A stretch of 64,000 nt of DNA from Oryzias latipes (Eukaryota > Chordata > Actinopteri > Beloniformes > Adrianichthyidae). Made by a program: the position numbers and the translations under genes. The notes below the pieces were generated by a model. The model saw only the letters and a program-made list of their open reading frames with translations. It did not search any database and was not told the DNA's origin. The stretch spans positions 21,071,789-21,135,788 of the forward strand of contig NC_019880.2 in assembly GCF_002234675.1 (NCBI RefSeq). The letters are read 5' to 3'. Below are positions 1 to 11,499 of this stretch, piece by piece (within the stretch, counting starts at the first letter, position 1; each line of letters opens with the position of its first letter).

Positions 1-205
1 CTGCAACTTCCTGCTTTTTCTGCCACAATCATCACAAAAATGCACGTCAGATTGCCGGGGGGGGGGGGGGGGGGGGCTGTAGATCAAAACAGACTATGAG
101 TTTCTGCCTTTTTTTGGGGGGGGGGGGGGGGGGGGGGCTGGTGTGACACGGGATTTTTGTCAAGGTTAAAGTGTGCCGTGGCTCAAAAAAGGTTGAAAAA
201 CACTG
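1..205 (-). mobile_element. hAT element end, non-autonomous, cut by window edge
   Basis: This stretch is the inverted counterpart of the outer part of the hAT element at 55899..58596. The two share the segment reading GTGTGCCGTGGCTCAAAAA, the CACAAAAATGCACGT segment and the terminal repeat GGTTGAAAAACACTG, which ends here at 205. The 8 bases after it, ATCTAAAC, would be the target duplication; its partner lies left of the window. Two long poly-G runs (57..76 and 116..137) replace shorter G tracts in the other copy. No transposase is encoded. The element interrupts the L1 that follows, so the first part of that L1 probably lies upstream of the window. Confidence 0.75.
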
Positions 206-213
206 ATCTAAAC

Positions 214-2411
214 ACCTTTGATCACTCCAGACTTAGAGGGGGATGGGTGGGACATATTTTTCATTCTACCTTTCATTCTAAATCCAGAGGAACAGCCATT
301 CTCATTAAAACATCAATTTATTTTAACATGACAAAAGTAGAAGGTGACCCGTCTGGAAGATATATAATAGTAGTGGGAAGATTGAATAATACTCCTGTTA
401 TACTGGCAAACATTTATGCTCCTAATTAGGACAATGGTGTTTTTTTTACTGAAATTTTTTCCCGAATACCAAACATAGATTCGCACCATCTCATCCTTGG
501 TGGTGATATAAATTGTGTACTAACTCCTTCCCTTGACCGTAGTTCGCCTAAATCCACACAACCATCACAGGCCTCTCAAGTGATCAACCAGCTTCTTAAA
601 ACATATGGAATGTTTGATGTCTGGAGATTCCAGAATCCCAATAGCAGAAGTTACTCTTTCTACTCACCAGTACACAAAACTTTCTCACGAATTGATTATT
701 TTTTCCTTGATAGCAACCTACTTTCTCTAGTCAATAAGTGTGAATATCAAGCAATAGTTATATCTGACCATGCACCATTGTTAATGACATTGAAAATGCC
801 AAGTCCAGGTAATAAATATCGACCATGGCGATTTAATACTCTACTGCTTTCAGATAGAGAGTTTGTTAAATTTATTTCAAAGGAAATAAAGGAATATATC
901 ACACGTAATAGCACCCCTGGAATATCCTCTAGCTTAATTTGGGAATCATTAAAAGCATACCTTAGAGGCCAAATTATATCTTATAGTGCTAGAACGAAAA
1001 GACTTCTAACTGAAAAGATTAAGAGGATTGAAAATGATATTCTCCAATTAGATGATATGCTAGCTAACTCCCCTTCATCTGACCTGTTCAAAAAGCGCCT
1101 AGCTCTTCAGACCGAATATAATCTGTCGACTACACGGCAGATTGAAAATCTTTTAAATAAATGTCGATATAAATCATATGAACATGGGGAAAAGATAGGT
1201 AAAACACTCGCCCATCAGCTTCGTCATCAGCAAGTGGCTCAGGCTATTATAGCCATCAACACTGAACAGAATGTGAAGTTAACTGACCCTTTAGAGATTA
1301 ATCAAAGGTTTCATACATATTATACACAGTTATACACCTCAGAATCTAAAAAGGATCAAGTACTTTTTGACAAGTTTTTTAGCAAGCTTAATCTGCCTAG
1401 AGTAGATGAGGAAGTATCTCAAAATCTGGAGAGACCTTTTAAAACAGAAGATATTCAGAAGGCCATAAATTCTATGCAAAGTGGGAAATCACCAGGACCA
1501 GATGGCTTCCCAAGTGAATTTTTCAAAACCTTTGCAAAAGATTTGTCCCCTATATTACTCTCAGTCTATGATGACTCCTCCCTCTCAGGTTCTCTCCCAG
1601 AGACTATGAGACAGGCTGTTATCTCTTTGATACATAAAAAAGGTAAAAGTCACTTAGAGTGCAGTTCTTACCGGCCTATCTCGTTATTAAATGTAGATAG
1701 TAAAATCTTTGCTAAGATACTAGCACATCGCTTGGAAACTGTTTTGCCCTCTATCGTATCTGATGATCAAACAGGGTTTATCAAAGATCGTCATTCTTTT
1801 CATAATGTTCGAAGACTCTTAAATATTCTTCATCATCCCTCTCCACCAGATACATCTGAAATAGTTCTCTCGCTTGATGCTGAGAAAGCGTTCGACCGTG
1901 TGGAGTGGGACTACCTTTTTTATACACTTAAAAAATTTGGCTTTGGCCCAAGGTGTATCTCATGGATACGTATTCTCTACTCTTCCCCAGTCTCAGCAAT
2001 TCGTACCAATAATAATCTTTCACCTTTTTTTAAGCTGGGACGTGGAACAAGGCAAGGATGCCCCTTATCACCTTTATTATTCGCTTTGGTCATTGAACCT
2101 CTAGCAATTACTCTTCGAGGTGATGATTCTATTAAAGGTATTCAGAGAGGGGATTCTGAACACAAAGTATCTCTGTACGCGGATGACACATTACTATATA
2201 TATCTGATCCCCTATACAGCCTTCCTCATTTATTCACACTTTTGCGTGAGTTTGGAAAAATATCAGGTTATAAAATAAATATGCACAAAAGTGAACTGAT
2301 GCCCATAAATCCTGTTGCACGTAAAGATGTGTCAAATTCCATACCATTTAAATTAAGCCAGCATAAATTCAAGTATCTAGGGATTTGGATCACAAGCAAT
2401 TATAAACATAT
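214..2411 (+). pseudogene. L1 ORF2 N-terminal half: endonuclease and reverse transcriptase
   Basis: One continuous frame apart from a single TAG at 427..429, where L1 proteins usually have Trp after APN, so probably one TGG to TAG change. The endonuclease part shows SRGTAILI, ANIYAPN and, after the stop, the LGGDIN motif, then SDHAPL. The reverse transcriptase part shows GKSPGPDGFPSEFF, the SYRPISLLNVD block, LDAEKAFDRVEW, GTRQGCPLSPLLFALV and the catalytic YADDTLLYI near 2175. The protein would nick target DNA and copy its own RNA there. The frame runs into the solo LTR at 2412, which adds 26 foreign codons before a stop at 2488..2490. Confidence 0.9.
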
Positions 2412-2882
2412 TGTCATGGCTGACGAGACTGTGGCAGACCCAGATGCTGAAACCCGGAAGGAATACTCGGCAGGCGAGGCAGACGAGTAGTAAAGGATTT
2501 AATGGAGGAATGACAGAGTTCCAAGAGAGGATGTTTTGTGGATGGTTGGAGGGTCTTGGCGGCGAACACCGCGTTTCCAGAAGGATGTCCAGAGGGGCGA
2601 CGAGGAGGGACCAGAGCGAAGGTGAGTCGGAGTCCAGAACGTGACAGGCGTGATCGTGATCCTAGGCAGGCAGAGACAAGACAAGGTTAGGCGAGGCAGA
2701 TGATACATGGACTAGAATAGCGAGCAAGGCCAGAGAGTGCACCGTGGAGTACAACGAACTAGCGTCGAGTAAGGGTCCTGGTTCTCCTTAAGAGTCCCCC
2801 GGCTGATGAAGATGATGAAGCGCAGCTGGAGTCCTCAGGTGAACCTGATGAGGAGGCGGGGCCAGCAGGGGGTACCATGACA
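2412..2882. mobile_element. Solo LTR with 5-bp target duplication, inserted in L1 ORF2
   Basis: The 471-bp insert starts TGTCATGG and ends CCATGACA, the short inverted TG...CA termini of a long terminal repeat. It is flanked on both sides by CATAT (2407..2411 and 2883..2887), a 5-bp target-site duplication. Removing the insert and one CATAT restores the L1 frame (YKH followed by MYKTNFIPLL). No internal retroviral or gag-pol sequence is present, so it is a solo LTR left by recombination. Its family and orientation were not determined. Confidence 0.85.
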
Positions 2883-4364
2883 CATATGTACAAAACAAAC
2901 TTTATTCCATTGTTAGATAGTGTAAAACAAGATCTGCAACGCTGGCAATCCTTACCAATTTATTTAGGAGGCAGAATTAATGTTGTTAAAATGAACATCC
3001 TACCTAAGTTTCTATATCTTTTTCAGTCTATACCTTTATTTTTAACAAAAACATTCTTTTCTAACCTAGACAAACTGATTTCATCATTTATATGGAATGG
3101 GAAGACTGCCCGCATTCGCAAAAATATTTTACAATACCACAAAGATTATGGGGGAATGTCACTTCCCAATTTCCAATACTATTACTGGGCAGCAAATATC
3201 CGTACATTACTTTATTGGCTAGAGACATCAAGTCATAAGGATCTTAAATGGTTAAATTTTGAACGAATGTCATGTCAATCTGCCTCTTTACACTCTCTAC
3301 TTTGTTCAACAATACCACTGTCACAATCTCTCGACAAAATTTCACAGAACCCAGTAGTTAAACATTCACTTAAAATCTGGGCACAATTTAGGAGAAGCCT
3401 GCACCTTAAAAATATGTCAATCTATGCCCCAGTTGTGAAAAATATTATGTTTCTCCCTTCCATAACTGATAACTCTTTTACATATTGGTCCGCAAATGGT
3501 CTGAGAACCCTGAAGGATCTGTTCATCGAAGGTCAATTTGTTTCATTTCAGAGACTAAAAAGTGAATTTAGAATTCCTGATGTTCACTTCTTCAGATACC
3601 TTCAACTTCGAAGTTTTCTATCTACCACATTCACCCATTTCCCTTCGCGACCACCAGACTCACTTCTTGAAAACATCTTGACCTTTAATCCACAGTCAAA
3701 AGGACTCATCAGCAAAATATACTCTGCAATCAACTCATCAAACACAGATCCACTGACTCATACCAAAAGAAAGTGGGAAGAAGATTTGGCTACGGACCTA
3801 TCAGAGGATGTATGGCAGACTGCTCTTCAGAATATTTATTCATCCTCTATATGCTTAAGACAAAGGGTTATACAATTCAAGGTGGTTCACAGACTGCATT
3901 GGTCCAAAGTAAAGTTAGCTAAAATCAAACCAGACCTTAATGCTAATTGTGATCGTTGTGATAGGGTACCAGGTACACTTTTGCATATGTTTTGGTTTTG
4001 TCCGACACTAAGGGCCTTCTGGCACAACATCTTTCAACTTCTCTCTGACGCATTGGGGACGCACATGGCTCCTGAGGCCTCAATTGCAATTTTTGGTGTA
4101 TCAGAGTTCTCTCTGCGGCTTCCAAGTAAATCCAAAAGTGTGATCGCTTTCACTACACTTCTGGCCAGGAGGCTAATCCTCCTACACTGGAAAAACAAAC
4201 AACCCCCTACTTTTAGGAAATATCTTGTGGATCTTATGTACCATCTTACCGTAGAAAAAATCAGATATTCAATGAAGGGTTGTACTGCAGGGTTTTTTAA
4301 TGTCTGGCAGCCAGTTCTGAGCAAGATCAAAGATATTGATCCATCGCTTCTTTCTGAGGGGTAA
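2883..4364 (+). pseudogene. L1 ORF2 C-terminal half with Cys-His knuckle
   Basis: Continuation of the L1 ORF2 after the solo LTR, open for about 493 codons. It starts within the post-polymerase segment (QRWQSLPIYLGGRINVVKMN) and contains the C-terminal knuckle CDRCDRVPGTLLHMFWFC, the spaced Cys/His pattern characteristic of L1 ORF2. It ends in a TAA at 4362..4364. It cannot be expressed in frame with the first half because of the LTR. Few lesions are visible within this half, suggesting a fairly young insertion. Confidence 0.9.
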
Positions 4365-4542
4365 CACTGTTACTCCATTCAGCAAAATCCTTTTTTATTG
4401 TATTTAATTATTTTTCTTTAGGGTGCAACAGGGGGGGTTTGTTTGTTTGTTTGGGGTATTAAGGAAAAAAAAAAAAAAAGTTTGAATGTCTTTTACACTG
4501 TATATGTTGCTGAATACTCAAATAAAAAGAAACTTGGTAGAA

Positions 4543-4656
4543 AAAACATAACACACCTGATGCAGAACACCTGTGACTCTCGCAGGAGACCTCAGGAAGG
4601 GGAGGGCCTCCAGGACAGATCACAGCGGAGAACAGGAGACGGGCCTTTCCATGACA
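4543..4656. repeat. Possible repeat or LTR end fragment
   Basis: Directly after the L1 3' end is a GC-richer segment ending CCATGACA, the same 8 bases that end the solo LTR at 2882. The rest aligns poorly by eye with that LTR, so common origin is only a possibility. Confidence 0.25.
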
Positions 4657-7600
4657 CTTTATCTCTTCTGGACCTTTAGGTTTTTGTTTTTGTTTTATAA
4701 ATTATTCACTTTGAAATCTTTTGCAGCAAATATCCTCTGAAGTTTTTTCTTTACTAAATGCATCAGAAAAACAGCTGCTGGTGTGATTGTGTGAGAAAAC
4801 GAGCAATATGCATCTTAGTATGACATCTAGCAACATTTTCATGAAGCACTTGTGTAGTTATTTTTGTTCATTTGTACCTGAAATTTGACTGTCACACCCT
4901 TTGGACCTCCCTACGCCTCCTCCTCCTCTCGTCTGCCTGCTCTGCTTCTTCCCCCACTTCCTCTTCCAGACAAGTTTACCAACTGTCATGCAGATCTGAG
5001 CATGGACAGATGGTCACAAATGGAAAGTGTTTACTTCTGCGCGGCTCCTAACAAAACGAGCAGATGCCGGCAGAGCTGCTACTCGTTTCCAATCAGCATG
5101 ACACCAAAGCTTTGCTCAACGGGAGGAGGATACGGAGAGCAAGGCCACTCAGGACTTGAGGAGTTCCTCCTGAGAACTGAGTGGTTTATTTTCAAAGATA
5201 CACACAGATGTGCCTGTTCTCCATGACACACCTCCAGAGAAGGTCAGGACCGGCTTCGTTTCGTTTCTTCTGTCTGCTTGCTTTCAGCGTCTGTGGAGTT
5301 TGGTTTGATTTCCTTAATAACAAAAACATGGGATAGAATTCCCTGTGCTGCACATGCTGTGAGCAGCCAGGTGAGAGACACACGGCAGTCGTGGTTCTGT
5401 ACCATCTGGGTCAGAATGACTCACCAAAACGGAAACTCAGTCCAGGTGTTGCTGAAGCACAACAGGAAACGGCTACTTTAGGAGGAAAGCAGGATGTGAA
5501 TCTTAACCAGTCAGCCTAACATGGAATTAGAAATCTATGAAACAAGCAGAATTCAAAGAGGAACGATTGGACCTCAGATTATTCCAGCTTTGTAATTAAA
5601 TGAAGAACGGGCACAAAGAAAGGGTCTTTGATGATGGGGCCTGTGGAGCGGCAGAGAACAGCAGACAGCTGGAACAAGGTGAAGATGGACAGAAAGGAGG
5701 CTGGAAAAGTCCAGCTCAAAAGAAAGACTTTTAAATTAAAAGGGAAGAATTTTATTGAATAGATTGACTTTGAGAATTAGCAACAGCGCGTAACCTCCCA
5801 CACGTTTCCACGCTCAGAAACTTTCATGGCACTGCAGCGCTCTTGGAGATCAGCTCTGGTGATCAGCTCTGGTGATCTAACGGTCTGACACAAAGTGAAA
5901 CGGTGGTCCCACAACAACACCAGACGACTCGCACAGGTGACTTACCTCTCTGACGGTGTAGTTATGAACGGTTATGATACCTACAACGGATGTCTCTCCT
6001 GACCAGACCTTTTTTATTCATCAGGGTTTGAGACCAGCAGATGGAAACTTAGAAAAATATCAGTGGTTCTGCCAGAATATGTAGAAATAATGAAAAGTGT
6101 AATGCTACCATTGAATTTGAATAAACTACAAGATCAGCCTAAATGTTCACTATTCTGAGAGGAAACTCACTCAATCTCCCTAAAATGTTTTCTAGAACTT
6201 CTTCTTCATTAGCTGCAGTTAGAATTTATTTGTGGAAAGTCACTTCCTTGTTTTTCCAGCTGTTTCTGTAGTTGTAGCACAGCGGTGGGCATTTGACCTA
6301 TCCAGTATGGCGTCCAAATTTGCGTACACAAGAAGCTAGCGTGTAGCCACTCTAGTCTATAGAACTCATTATAAATAACTATTACATCACATTTTAAATG
6401 ATTTTGTGCCGGTTCCGGTTAGCTTTGAAACTTTTGAAAACAGTTTTTTCTAATCCTCACAGGTTTCTCTCTGTTGACTTTGATCCGTTTGATTTTCTTT
6501 TGCAAACATCAGCACAAAAATCCCAAATCTGCAGCTCCTGAAAAGTTCTGTTTTAGGATTTTTTTGGGACCTCTCCTCTGCTGTCAGTAATGGGACAAGT
6601 CGTCATCAGTGATGCTGGAGTTGCACATTGAAAATGCACACATCCAGAGTCAATCTCTGGAGCCTTGCCCCCCCCCCCCCCCCCCCATCCCCCCACTCCA
6701 GGCTGCACATTAGAGCCGGACTGACTCACTGTCATAAATAGATCTGTAGATGTTTGGCTGCTGCAGAGAGCTGCCTGAAGAAACCGTCCTAGACAAAGAA
6801 AGGATCAGGATCTCCAGGTGAAAGTGCTCATAGAGGCAAATCCAAGATTTCCTGTGTCAAAATGTTGTTCTCATTGATAAGAAGCATCCTTCTCTGCCAC
6901 GGAAAGAGAATCTTATGACCTGAACTGACATCAAATTACATTCAAACAAAGATGCAAACATGCACATCCATGAACTCATCGGAATCCTTTCCTGTAATCC
7001 TAATTTGAAGGGATGCTGATAAAATTAGGTCAGATCCTGTGATGAAAAAGTAAAATAACTTCATTATTTGCTTATATGACATGATTAAATGAAAGTCCCA
7101 TTCAGAAGCAGGATGAGTAAATCTTTGGTGCTTGGGAGGAGGCACTTAGGGGAGACCCAATTCCCTCCTCTCACTAAATTATTTCCTAGACTTTGCAGAG
7201 AATATTCATTAGCAGCCACTGCAGTTCTCTGTCTGAATATTCATTACTGCAGGTGGAACATGAAAGAAACAAGAGACAAAACATGGCGTCTCTGTGGAGA
7301 AGAAAACACCTCTCTTTCCACTTTCACAGCCAAAGTCGCGAGTTTGACTCAACCGTTTATCAGACAAACATTTAGGAGAGAGGGAATAGATTTAGATCAA
7401 ATCTAAATGTTAAAACGGTCCTGGCAGTAATTTCTACTTGTTTGAAACTTTCCCCGATGTGACACACAGCATACATTTTAGTTCTGCAAAGAGGGGAACT
7501 GTGCGTTTCCAGAGTTAGAACGGACCTCCAGCTTTCTTCTCGGCCTCTGAGAGAACGCCATCCAGGTTGATCTGAGGTCGTTACCCCCACAGACTCTCAG

Positions 7601-8018
7601 CCGTCACGCTTCCTTCACAGCATCAAAACCTGCTTGGAGGTTCATTGTTGGCTGATTAAAATATGGTGATCAGGTCAGCGTTTTTCCAAAACATGATGCG
7701 TTTGGTTTTATTTGATGGACTCCCGTTTTAGAGCTTGGACGTGGCTGTGTTGCTCACTGAGGACAGAGGAGCTTGACTTTGTGCCGTCAGCTTCATGATC
7801 AACTGGTGTGAGCTTAATAGATGCAGCAGCACGTCTCATCAGGAGGAGCATCATCTCTGGAGGAGGCCAGCAAACATGACCTGCTGGTGCTCCAATCCGG
7901 ACCAAAGCAGGTCACATGACTGGATGAGGTTGTTCATTTCGTCTTTAGAATGAAATGCAGCAGCATCCATGTTTGTGCTTCATTGTTTACATCTTCACAT
8001 GCAGAGCCCTTTTTCCTG
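4657..8018. other. No gene recognised
   Basis: AT-rich single-copy-looking DNA. Open frames are short and without family motifs. A poly-C run lies at 6668..6686 and a short GATCAGCTCTGGT duplication near 5850. Confidence 0.5.
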
Positions 8019-8168
8019 CAGGGATGGGCCACTCCAGGCCTCGAAGGCCGCTTGATTTCCTTTCCTGATGTCCAAGCACCACTCATGACTGATTACCTGC
8101 TTCAGGTGTGTCCAGCCAATTAGAATATGCCAGAGCAGGGCATGTTGGAAAACAGTTGTCCATCCCTG
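8019..8168. mobile_element. hAT-type MITE (150 bp), CAGGGATGG termini
   Basis: Termini are CAGGGATGGGCCACT and AGTTGTCCATCCCTG, imperfect inverted repeats of about 15 bp. The interior (CCAGGCCTCGAAGGCC, CAGGTGTGTCCAGCC) resembles a very common fish hAT-derived MITE. The flanks TTTTCCTG and AGGACCGT do not match as a target duplication. Exactly 8 bases after its right end a second CAGGGATGGACAACT end begins at 8177 in the opposite sense, without a recognisable body. Confidence 0.7.
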
Positions 8169-8866
8169 AGGACCGTCAGGGATGGACAACTGGTCGTGTC
8201 ATTTTTCCCCATATGTAACATCCATCAGAGCTGCTGCTTCAGCTCTTTTCACGTTTTAAGGACATTTGCTCGTATACTAAATCCTGCAGCTGCAGTGGGA
8301 TTGACTTTCAGAGCGTTAGCTCATCTCCGACTCTCTCATTCTGCTCCCCCTCCTCATTCATTTCCCAGACTTTTTCTTCATCTTCCTCTGACATGCAACA
8401 TCGTCCTTTACCAAGTTCATGCTGGGTCCTCACTGCCGGCACACAGCAGGGGCCTGCTTTAATAAACTGCCTTACCTTTGAAGAATGACTGAGACAAAAA
8501 CCACAACCACTAACCTCAGACAGATGAGTCAACAGGTTGTTTCTCACTCTGAGGTCTGCTGTGTGACAACAGGAACATTTGTCTTTGATAAATTTCAACC
8601 AGAGAGGTCAATTTGCCCTAAGATTGGTTTCAAAATCTCACCTAGCGCTATTGTCTACTGTCGTTTTTGCATTAAAAAAAAGGAAATGTGTCCTCCACAT
8701 TGAAAGGAGCCCATTGAGTCTGGACATCTCTGCTTAGACTGCTGTCCCGGGACCTTTTCGGGAGGGATGGACGGACGGAGGGAGGGACGTACGGCTGGCT
8801 GGCTTTGTTGGATGGGTGGGAGGGTGGGTGGCAGGGTGGATGGAAATTTGTGTACCGGCTAGTACC
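8169..8866. other. No gene recognised; degenerate GGAN-rich simple repeat at its end
   Basis: Nothing coding is supported. From about 8760 to 8860 lies an impure array of GGAC, GGAG, GGCT and GGGT tetramers on the plus strand. Confidence 0.5.
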
Positions 8867-8874
8867 GGCTAGTC

Positions 8875-9962
8875 CAGGGGTCGGGAACCTTTTTGGCCAA
8901 GAGAGCCATAAACGCCACATATTTTTAAATGTAATTTCCAAAGAGCCATACAATAATGTAGTGTCCCTTTCCCACACTAAGGCACGGAGACTTAACCTCT
9001 CTTAAGGTTCTTTATTCTGGTTACTGCAGACCGCAACAAACGCCGTACAATTAATTCAGCAACTCCTGAATCTCTCCCGCCAAGACGAGAGAGCGCTTCT
9101 CCCAACTTTATATTCTCTCACTGCCGCATCAGCCCTCACATTTCCTTATTCGGCCCATAGCTGAACCCCATTGGTCCAAACTCCCTTTAAACAGGCTGAG
9201 CGACAGAACTGATGGCCAATCAGATCTCTGCTTGATGCGTTCATTGAACTACAGAACTTTTAACGCGGCCCAGTCACCCAGTCCAAGTCAAACCGCGGCA
9301 ATATGTTTAAAACTAAATATACAAGTGAATGTGTGCATTTGATGTAATTTCAACATTTTTAAAGTACAATAAGTCTGTGGATTCTTTTTAATAACATCAT
9401 TATGCTGTTGTTAATAAATGATGAGTATTTCTCGTGGTAGTTTTGCTGATGGTCTAGTCTGGTTGATACGTGGTGAGTTTCTGCTTCATGCAGGCGTTGA
9501 GACTTTAAACGTGATCTTAGGTCTGAATGTTCTATAGATGTGAGACAGACATGGAGCCAAACACACACTCACACGCTGCAGTGAGTGACGGACAGCGGGT
9601 TTTTTACTATCCCTGCGCGATTCACCTGTTGCCTGTCCCCCCACCCCCACCCTTTGCTTTCTCCCTCACACATCCCGTCCCCGAAACTGCGCGCTCTTCC
9701 TCAAAGTCGGGAGCGCGCAGTTTTGGGCACGGCAATTCACAGGTTTCCGGCTGGTACAAACTCTGTGAAATAATAGATAATAGTAAACTGATAGTTTTCT
9801 CTCCAAGCACCGCTACTACTGCGCGCCTCTGGCATCGCATCGCGCCCGGGAAGGACTGGTCTAATGAAAAAAAAAAAGTACAATTAAGGATTTGTCTGCG
9901 AGCCACATGTGACCATCAAAAGAGCCATATATGGCTCGCGAGCCATAGGTTCCCGACCCCTG
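8875..9962. mobile_element. Non-autonomous hAT element with 8-bp target duplication
   Basis: Perfect 15-bp inverted repeats CAGGGGTCGGGAACC and GGTTCCCGACCCCTG bound a 1088-bp element. It is flanked by GGCTAGTC on both sides (8867..8874 and 9963..9970), the 8-bp duplication typical of hAT transposons. Subterminal sequence repeats GAGCCATA motifs at both ends. There is no transposase frame; open frames inside are not family-like. The element carries a further 343-bp insertion at 8956..9298. Confidence 0.92.
8956..9298. mobile_element. Insertion inside the hAT element, flanked by CAATA repeats
   Basis: A 343-bp segment starting ATGTAGTGTCCC and ending AACCGCGG interrupts the hAT body. CAATA lies directly before (8951..8955) and after (9299..9303), and joining across it gives ACAATATGTTTAAAAC, which reads as continuous hAT sequence. 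A 5-bp duplication suggests an LTR-type insertion, but the ends are not clean TG...CA, so the class is unresolved. Confidence 0.55.
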
Positions 9963-10128
9963 GGCTAGTCGCTTTAACAAGGGTTAAAGCGAACCAAATG
10001 TGTCCCGTCTGAATTCATGCTAAAGCTGTCAAAGTTCTGCAGCTTTCTGCACACATGAAGGAGTTTCTGAGGTTTTGAAACTGGAGTCATGCTTGGAGTC
10101 CTGACTGTTCCACTGAAAGCAGGTCTTT

Positions 10129-10337
10129 AACCCTTGTGCTATCTTAGATGACCCCCCCCTTCCATTGACGTGTTATTCCTACCATGAAAAAGGTGGATAA
10201 AGGTGGAAAGATTTCATGTAATCCATGGACACCAGTGAAGATCACAAATCATTGAAGAAAAAAGATTCAGAGCACTGTCTAGTGGGTCTAGATGACCCAA
10301 CTCCCAATGTTAAAGTGCCTAGGATAGCACAAGGGTT
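10129..10337. mobile_element. MITE with AACCCTTGTGCTATC inverted termini (209 bp)
   Basis: Perfect 15-bp terminal inverted repeats AACCCTTGTGCTATC and GATAGCACAAGGGTT. A second full copy, split by a later insertion, spans 55734..58648, and the two share GGTGGATAAAGGTGGAAAGA and CTAGATGACCCAACTCCCAA. No coding capacity. The transposon superfamily is not clear, because no consistent target duplication is visible at either copy. Confidence 0.85.
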
Positions 10338-10496
10338 ACAGAGAAAATGTTCACAGTTTATTTCTGCTTCAGGTCATAGTTCAATCAGCCAAATGTGAAC
10401 ACACACTTGTGATGTTTGTCAATGTCCAATAACATTTTCCAGAGGACAAATGTTTTAGAATTTGTCCTTATGGGTTAGAGTCTGGGCTGTGAAATG

Positions 10497-10540
10497 GGAA
10501 GCGCACTGTCTGGTGGGTCTAGATGACCCAACTCCCATTA
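10497..10540. repeat. Fragment of the AACCCTTGT MITE
   Basis: GCGCACTGTCTGGTGGGTCT followed by AGATGACCCAACTCCCA matches the right inner part of the MITE at 10129..10337, without termini. Confidence 0.6.
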
Positions 10541-10899
10541 CCATTACCACATTACCCAACAGCCTCAAAGATCACTTGGAGGTGGATTGCTGTCACGGAA
10601 GCACATCTTTGAAATTACAAAACTGATTATGAACCAGAGGAACAAACAGAGGGGTCCAAACTAAGACAAACAGTCCAGGAAATTCCCTTAGTGTCTTTTC
10701 AAGTCATCATCAAACTACCCTGACCAGCTAGCTGTTCAGACATTTCTCTTCTTCCTTATTTTCATTTTTATCCACATTTGTTTAGACCACAAAAAGTTTT
10801 AGAGATTCGACTTTTTTTTTTTAATAAGCGGAAAAAATGTAAAAGGACTTATGCTGGAGTAACAAGCAAACATATGTTTTCTATGCAACTGTAATTGTC
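10541..10899. other. No feature recognised
   Basis: AT-rich DNA with a short T run near 10810; nothing coding. Confidence 0.5.
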
Positions 10900-11032
10900 A
10901 CTTTAAAACGTTATAATAAATAAATAATGAGTTATTTAAAATTTAGGAGTAGTTACACTTATTTTTATTTTTCATTTCCCTTTAAAGACAGCCACTATGT
11001 GGCCCTCGGTGAAAATGAGTTAGACACCCCTG
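10900..11032. mobile_element. hAT-like relic, right end only
   Basis: GTGGCCCTCGGTGAAAATGA followed by GTTAGACACCCCTG is the end of a hAT family known in vertebrates for TTTGACACCCCTG termini. No matching left end was found nearby, so this is a truncated copy; its left limit is approximate. Confidence 0.5.
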
Positions 11033-11499
11033 GTCTAAGAGTACACAATTCCACCCTCTAAACTGAAAATAAAACACAAAAGGTGCTGCTGCTGTCCTCT
11101 CCAAAGGCTGTGCAGTTCCACTAATAGATATGTCAGAACTGTCATGTATACAGGACCGGCCCCCCAGGCTTTATCTTTCTCAGGCGTCCCGTGTGGTCTG
11201 CTGGATCTCACACTGACTGACAGGTGTGACAAGCGTCCGGCGTGGAAGCCTGATGCCACCAAAACAGATTCTGGCTGCTGAGTTCTGGAGCATTGACAGA
11301 TTCAGTAACACTTTCATGCTAAATGGAAATCTCAGGTTTGTGGGAAGCTTCAAAAAGGCCGTCCACGGTAACAAGGTAACCCAGTTATTTTGGGTTCGAT
11401 TTCAAAACATTAAATGTCAGAATAAATAACTTAATCTCAGTAATATAATCTATTATCCTAAATGCCTTGTCTTTCGTCTGCAGCTCCAAAGGCCGTGTC
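11033..11499. other. No feature recognised
   Basis: No coding signal, repeat termini or arrays were seen. Confidence 0.4.

Larger units (their letters stand above)
206..4542 (+). mobile_element. L1-clade LINE (teleost L1), inactivated and interrupted
   Basis: A non-LTR retrotransposon whose ORF2 carries an AP-type endonuclease, a reverse transcriptase and a C-terminal cysteine-histidine knuckle, in the order expected of L1. The 5' part is cut off by the hAT copy at 1..205. The reading frame carries a stop at 427..429 and is split at 2411/2883 by a solo LTR. After the stop at 4362..4364 comes an AT-rich 3' UTR with G-rich and A-rich tracts and an AATAAA at about 4521, ending near 4542. Without the LTR the two halves of ORF2 join, so the element was largely intact when the LTR arrived. 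Confidence 0.9.

Noticed and set aside
157..205. N-terminal residues of the first open frame (MSRLKCAVAQKRLKN)
   Set aside because: These codons belong to the hAT terminal repeat; L1 homology begins only after about 214.
8872..9970. Autonomous hAT transposase
   Set aside because: No conserved hAT transposase blocks or BED-type zinc finger in any frame of the 1088-bp element.
9527..10012. 161-codon plus frame
   Set aside because: Starts inside the hAT element and ends beyond its right end, so it mixes transposon and flank; no transposase motif.
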